A model generated the notes under the pieces. The model did not search any database and was not told where the DNA came from. It saw only the letters and a program-made list of their open reading frames with translations. Shown piece by piece: positions 5,408 to 8,552 of a stretch of DNA of 8,552 bases (positions are counted from its first letter, which is position 1; every line of letters starts with the position of its first letter). The translations under genes were made by a program, and so were the position numbers. The DNA comes from JAYEJW01 sp034716535. GTDB taxonomy: Bacteria; Pseudomonadota; Gammaproteobacteria; Chromatiales; Chromatiaceae. The DNA is taken from the NCBI GenBank assembly GCA_034716535.1, contig JAYEJW010000461.1, positions 1 through 8,552 of the forward strand, given 5' to 3'.

Positions 5408-6671
5408 ATCGCCAGAGAACATCGGCTTCGTCTCGACTCGATTCGCTGGCACAGACGGCGTTTCCCTGGAAGCGGCAAAGTGGGCGGAGGTGCTGTGGCA
5501 CGACCAGCACGTGAGCTTCTGGTACGCGGGTGTATTGGACCGGGATCCGGGTGTGAGCATGTGCATCCCGGAGGCCTTCTTCGGCCACTCGGAGAACCGG
5601 TGGATCAACGAGCAGCTGTGGGGACGCACTCGCCGTCGCCGGGAGGTCAGTGGCCGAATCCGCGGGCTGTCCGAACACCTGAAGGGTACCCTTTACGATT
5701 ACCGTGAGCGGTTCGATCTGGATATCCTGATCATCGAAAATGCGCTCACCATCCCCATGCATATCCCGCTGGGGATCGCGATCACCGAGTTTCTGCTCGA
5801 GACCCAGATGCCGGCCATCGCTCATCACCACGACTTCCACTGGGAGCGCCAGCGGTTTCAGATATCCGCGGTGGACGATTTGCTGGAGATGGCCTTCCCG
5901 CCGCGTATTCCGCATCTTCAGCACGTGGTCATCAACCAGGCGGCCCGGGATCAGCTCGGTTGGCGCAAGGGTATCTCTAACCTGCTGATCCCCAATGTGC
6001 TCGACTTCGAGAACCCGCCGGGGCCCGTCGATGACTACGCCGCGGACGTGCGCCGGGAGATCGGTCTGGATCCGGGCGATCTGCTCATCCTACAGCCCAC
6101 TCGCATGGTGCCGCGCAAGGGTATCGAGCACGCCATTCATTTGGTCAGGCGGTTGAAGGACACGCGCTGCAAGCTGGTGGTCTCACACGGAGCCGGGGAC
6201 GAGGGTCTCGAGTACTGCCGGGAGATTTACGAGCTGGCAGAAGACGAGGGAGTGCAGCTGAGGCTCTTCGGCGACCGCGTCGCCGACCGTCGCCAGCTCA
6301 ATGGGGACGGGCGCAAGATCTATGTGCTCGAGGACCTGTATCCGCACGCGGATCTGGTCACTTTCCCGAGCCTCTACGAGGGCTTCGGCAACGCCTTACT
6401 GGAGGCGATCTACTTTCGCAGGCCGGTGGTCATCGGCCGTTACGCGGTGTATGCGCGGGACATCGAGCCAAAGGGTGTACGTCTGCCGGTCATCGATGGT
6501 TTCATCGACCGCAAGGTCGTGGATGAGACCAAGCGCATCCTGGAGGACAGGGATCACCGCGAGGCGCTGGTGGAGCACAACTACGCGGTGGCGGAACGCT
6601 ACTTCAGCTACCGGGTGCTGCGGGACGGCCTGCACCAGATCATCAACAATATACGTAACCTGACGGAGTGA
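5403..6671 (+). CDS. GT4-family glycosyltransferase, operon with phosphorylase
   Basis: A 422-residue retaining GT-B glycosyltransferase. The start at 5403 (MKSPENIGFVSTRF) follows a modest AGG; the in-frame ATG at 5340 adds 21 residues of non-family sequence next to the predicted transcription start. The N-terminus has the glycine-containing segment RFAGTDGVSLEAAKWAEVL (13-31). IENALTIPMHIPL (111-123) and HHHDFHWERQRF (141-152) fit the acceptor side. PTRMVPRKGIEHA (232-244) carries the donor-binding Arg and Lys, and YEGFGNALLEAI gives the E-x7-E pair E326 and E334. The stop is 3 nt before the ATG of the phosphorylase gene, so the two are co-translated. The overall look is that of GT4 enzymes acting on small acceptors, and a mannosylglucosylglycerate-synthase-like or glucosylglycerate-related role is possible. 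That is a context guess; the sugar donor and acceptor are unknown. Confidence 0.88.
   Translation: MKSPENIGFVSTRFAGTDGVSLEAAKWAEVLWHDQHVSFWYAGVLDRDPGVSMCIPEAFFGHSENRWINEQLWGRTRRRREVSGRIRGLSEHLKGTLYDYRERFDLDILIIENALTIPMHIPLGIAITEFLLETQMPAIAHHHDFHWERQRFQISAVDDLLEMAFPPRIPHLQHVVINQAARDQLGWRKGISNLLIPNVLDFENPPGPVDDYAADVRREIGLDPGDLLILQPTRMVPRKGIEHAIHLVRRLKDTRCKLVVSHGAGDEGLEYCREIYELAEDEGVQLRLFGDRVADRRQLNGDGRKIYVLEDLYPHADLVTFPSLYEGFGNALLEAIYFRRPVVIGRYAVYARDIEPKGVRLPVIDGFIDRKVVDETKRILEDRDHREALVEHNYAVAERYFSYRVLRDGLHQIINNIRNLTE
6665..6668 (+). promoter_or_regulatory. Shine-Dalgarno of the phosphorylase gene
   Basis: GGAG lies 6 nt before the ATG at 6675 and overlaps the last codons and stop region of the upstream GT4 gene. 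It fixes the start and indicates translational coupling. Confidence 0.65.
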
Positions 6672-6674
6672 GCC

Positions 6675-8423
6675 ATGCGGGTGGTGGAACGCGCGGTCTA
6701 CGAACGCCTCACCGAGCGTCTGCGCCGGCTCTATGGCGAGAAGGATCTGCCCCGACTGGTCAACCGGCTCGATCTGCTGGTGGGCCGCTACGGCGTGGGG
6801 AACTGTCCGGACGAGCACTGCCGCGAAGAGTTGTGGGATCAGCGAGACGCCGTCCTTATCACCTATGGTGACATGGTGCGTGGAGTGGAGGAGTCGCCCC
6901 TGCCCTCGCTCTTACGCTTCGTGGAGCAACACCTAGGGGATGCGGTCTCGGCGGTGCACCTGCTGCCTTTCTTCCCGTACAGCTCGGATGACGGCTTCTC
7001 GGTCATCGATTACCGGGAGGTCGACCCTGCCCTCGGAAACTGGGAGGACATCCAGGCCCTGAGCGGCAGCTACCGGCTCATGGCGGACCTGGTCATCAAC
7101 CACGTCTCGGCAAAAAGCGCTTGGTTCCGCAACTACGGCAACGGGGTGGCACCCGAGCGCCACTACTTTATCGAGATGGACCCGCAGACGGATCTGAGCG
7201 CGGTGACCCGGCCGCGCACCACACCGCTGCTGCGCCCGGCGCAGACGCCCTGGGGGGAGCGCCACCTGTGGGCGACCTTCAGTCACGACCAGATCGACCT
7301 GGATTTCCGCAATCCGGACGTGTTGTTCGAGTTCCTTGATATCCTGCTGCTCTACGTCCACCACGGCGTCGACATCATTCGTCTGGATGCCATCGCCTAC
7401 CTGTGGAAGGAGATCGGCACCTCCTGCATTCACCTGCCGGAGACCCACGAGGTAGTGAAGCTCCTGCGGGACGTGCTGGAGATGCTGGTGCCCGGGGTCA
7501 TCCTGATCACTGAGACCAACGTCCCCCACCGGGAGAACGTCAGCTACTTCGGTGACGCGGACGAGGCACATCTGGTGTATCAGTTCAGTCTGCCGCCCCT
7601 GCTGCTGCACGCGCTCGAGACCGGCGAGTCCAGATACCTCGTCGAGTGGGCTACGAACCTGGAGCCGCCGCCACGGGGCTGCAGCTTCTTCAACTTCACC
7701 GCCTCCCACGACGGTATCGGCGTGCGGCCCTTGGAGGGGCTGCTGCCGGACGATGAGCTCCACGCCCTGGTGGACTGCATCGAGCAGAAGGGGGGGAAGG
7801 TCTCCCGGCGCACCAATCCGGACGGCTCTCAGACCCCGTACGAGCTCAATATCACCTACTTCGACGCCCTGAGCTTCCCGGGCCGTAAGGACAGCGACCT
7901 GTGTATTGCCCGTTTCTTGTGCTCCCAGACGATCATGCTGAGTCTCCAGGGCATCCCCGGCATCTACTTCAACAGTCTCATCGCGGCGCCCAACTGGTTG
8001 GCCGGTGTTCAAGAGAGCGACCGTGCCCGCACCATCAACCGCCAGAAGTGGGGGATGGACGAGCTCGAGGGGCTGCTCCAGGACCCGACCCATGCGGCGA
8101 GTCGGGTGTTCCGCGAATACGTGCGCCGGCTCAGGATCCGTGGCGGGCACGCGGCATTCCACCCCGACGGCCCGCAGCAGGTGCTCAAGCTGCCGGCGGG
8201 CCTGTTCGGCATCAAGCGCACCTCCCCCGACGGCGCCGAGGTGTTGTGGGTCGTGGCCAATCTCACCATCGAGCCCGTGGGAGTCCAGCCGGGCCGGATT
8301 GACCGCCACTTCCGGAAGAAGGCCTGGTACGAACTCATTCAAGGCTGGAGCGCCGCTGGCAATGATCTGGAGCGGCTGCAGCTTTCGCCGTATCAGGTAC
8401 TGTGGCTCGTCGGCAGGTCTTAG
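6675..8423 (+). CDS. GH13_18 sugar phosphorylase (glucosylglycerate/sucrose phosphorylase family)
   Basis: A cytoplasmic 582-residue retaining alpha-glucoside phosphorylase, expected to convert an alpha-glucoside plus phosphate to glucose 1-phosphate plus acceptor, reversibly. The catalytic triad is complete: nucleophile D238 in IIRLDAIAYLWK, acid/base E280 in ILITETNV, and transition-state stabiliser D346 in FTASHDGIGV. HLLPFFPYSSDDGFSVIDY (95-113) and ADLVINHVS (137-145) are the conserved (beta/alpha)8 barrel segments of this subfamily. The acceptor-loop region VSRRTNPDGSQTPYELN (376-392) is intact. Classical sucrose phosphorylases are near 490-510 residues; the longer size favours the glucosylglycerate (YcjM-like) or glucosylglycerol phosphorylase branch. 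It is coupled to the GT4 upstream, so one transcript carries a predicted synthase and a degrading or reversible enzyme. Family is certain; substrate is inferred. Confidence 0.93.
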   Translation: MRVVERAVYERLTERLRRLYGEKDLPRLVNRLDLLVGRYGVGNCPDEHCREELWDQRDAVLITYGDMVRGVEESPLPSLLRFVEQHLGDAVSAVHLLPFFPYSSDDGFSVIDYREVDPALGNWEDIQALSGSYRLMADLVINHVSAKSAWFRNYGNGVAPERHYFIEMDPQTDLSAVTRPRTTPLLRPAQTPWGERHLWATFSHDQIDLDFRNPDVLFEFLDILLLYVHHGVDIIRLDAIAYLWKEIGTSCIHLPETHEVVKLLRDVLEMLVPGVILITETNVPHRENVSYFGDADEAHLVYQFSLPPLLLHALETGESRYLVEWATNLEPPPRGCSFFNFTASHDGIGVRPLEGLLPDDELHALVDCIEQKGGKVSRRTNPDGSQTPYELNITYFDALSFPGRKDSDLCIARFLCSQTIMLSLQGIPGIYFNSLIAAPNWLAGVQESDRARTINRQKWGMDELEGLLQDPTHAASRVFREYVRRLRIRGGHAAFHPDGPQQVLKLPAGLFGIKRTSPDGAEVLWVVANLTIEPVGVQPGRIDRHFRKKAWYELIQGWSAAGNDLERLQLSPYQVLWLVGRS

Positions 8424-8481
8424 GCGTATCGTTAAAACCGCATAGCAGATGAAAAACCACTAAGGCTTTCTCTTTGGGGAA

Positions 8482-8524
8482 GGCCGGTTAGGGAACACGA
8501 TAGGTAACTCCGGCCGTTTGTTTT
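8482..8524 (+). terminator. Candidate Rho-independent terminator after the phosphorylase
   Basis: GGCCGG (8482-8487) pairs with CCGGCC (8510-8515), and TTA (8488-8490) with TAA (8505-8507) across a 2-base bulge. The loop is 14 nt, and GTTTGTTTT follows at 8516-8524. It is placed 59 bp after the stop of the operon. The long loop and interrupted T-tract make it moderate, not strong. Confidence 0.5.
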
Positions 8525-8552
8525 GCCGCGCCCGTTCACTCCTGATACAGGC

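Noticed and set aside
6933..8342. 469-aa open frame antisense to the phosphorylase gene
   Set aside because: It lies wholly opposite a gene with a full catalytic triad; long antisense frames are expected in high-GC coding DNA, and its sequence shows no family signature.
8482..8515. GGTTAGGG and GGTAAC in the final hairpin considered as an integron attC site
   Set aside because: The core sites are in the wrong orientation and do not fit the RYYYAAC/GTTRRRY pattern; a terminator explains the hairpin better.

Overview
The window is high-GC bacterial DNA. Its gene types and its short CCCTCTCCC/GGGAGAGGG dispersed palindromes suggest a proteobacterium, possibly a gammaproteobacterium from a saline or otherwise osmotically demanding habitat. 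That placement is an inference from gene style; no rRNA or other marker gene is present. No tRNA, rRNA, CRISPR array or intact transposase was seen.

Layout. Bases 1-1656 (+) hold the 3' part of a large repeat protein: seven SBBP-type beta-propeller modules of 64-72 residues, then a C-terminal Ig-like or adhesion-like region. The gene runs in from upstream of base 1. Bases 1657-1960 are a convergent gene-free gap with one dispersed palindrome. A HAD-superfamily hydrolase lies on the minus strand (1961-2812). Bases 2813-3752 form a mosaic of small elements: a possible 32-residue ORF with a strong Shine-Dalgarno, a DUF559 (VSR-like PD-(D/E)XK) gene bracketed by two 42-bp inverted copies of the palindrome, a fourth degenerate palindrome, and a MITE-like segment with 18-bp inverted ends that runs into the stop codon of the next gene.

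From 3753 to 8423 there is a coherent carbohydrate locus. A GT4 glycosyltransferase (minus strand) is divergent from a second GT4 glycosyltransferase (plus strand). The second GT4 is tightly coupled to a GH13_18 sucrose-phosphorylase-family enzyme with a complete catalytic triad. Its length fits the glucosylglycerate or glucosylglycerol phosphorylase branch better than classical sucrose phosphorylase. The divergent gap has a perfect TATAAT on each strand, embedded in a 10-bp inverted repeat, with the two promoters facing each other so that the transcripts would overlap. A terminator-like hairpin with a T-rich tail follows the phosphorylase.

Working model (inference): the two GT4 enzymes and the phosphorylase make and recycle a small glycoside, plausibly a compatible solute such as a glucosylglycerate derivative. 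The HAD protein may be a matching phosphatase, now separated from the cluster by inserted repeat elements. The two most unusual features are the DUF559 gene framed by inverted palindromic repeats and the face-to-face promoter pair.
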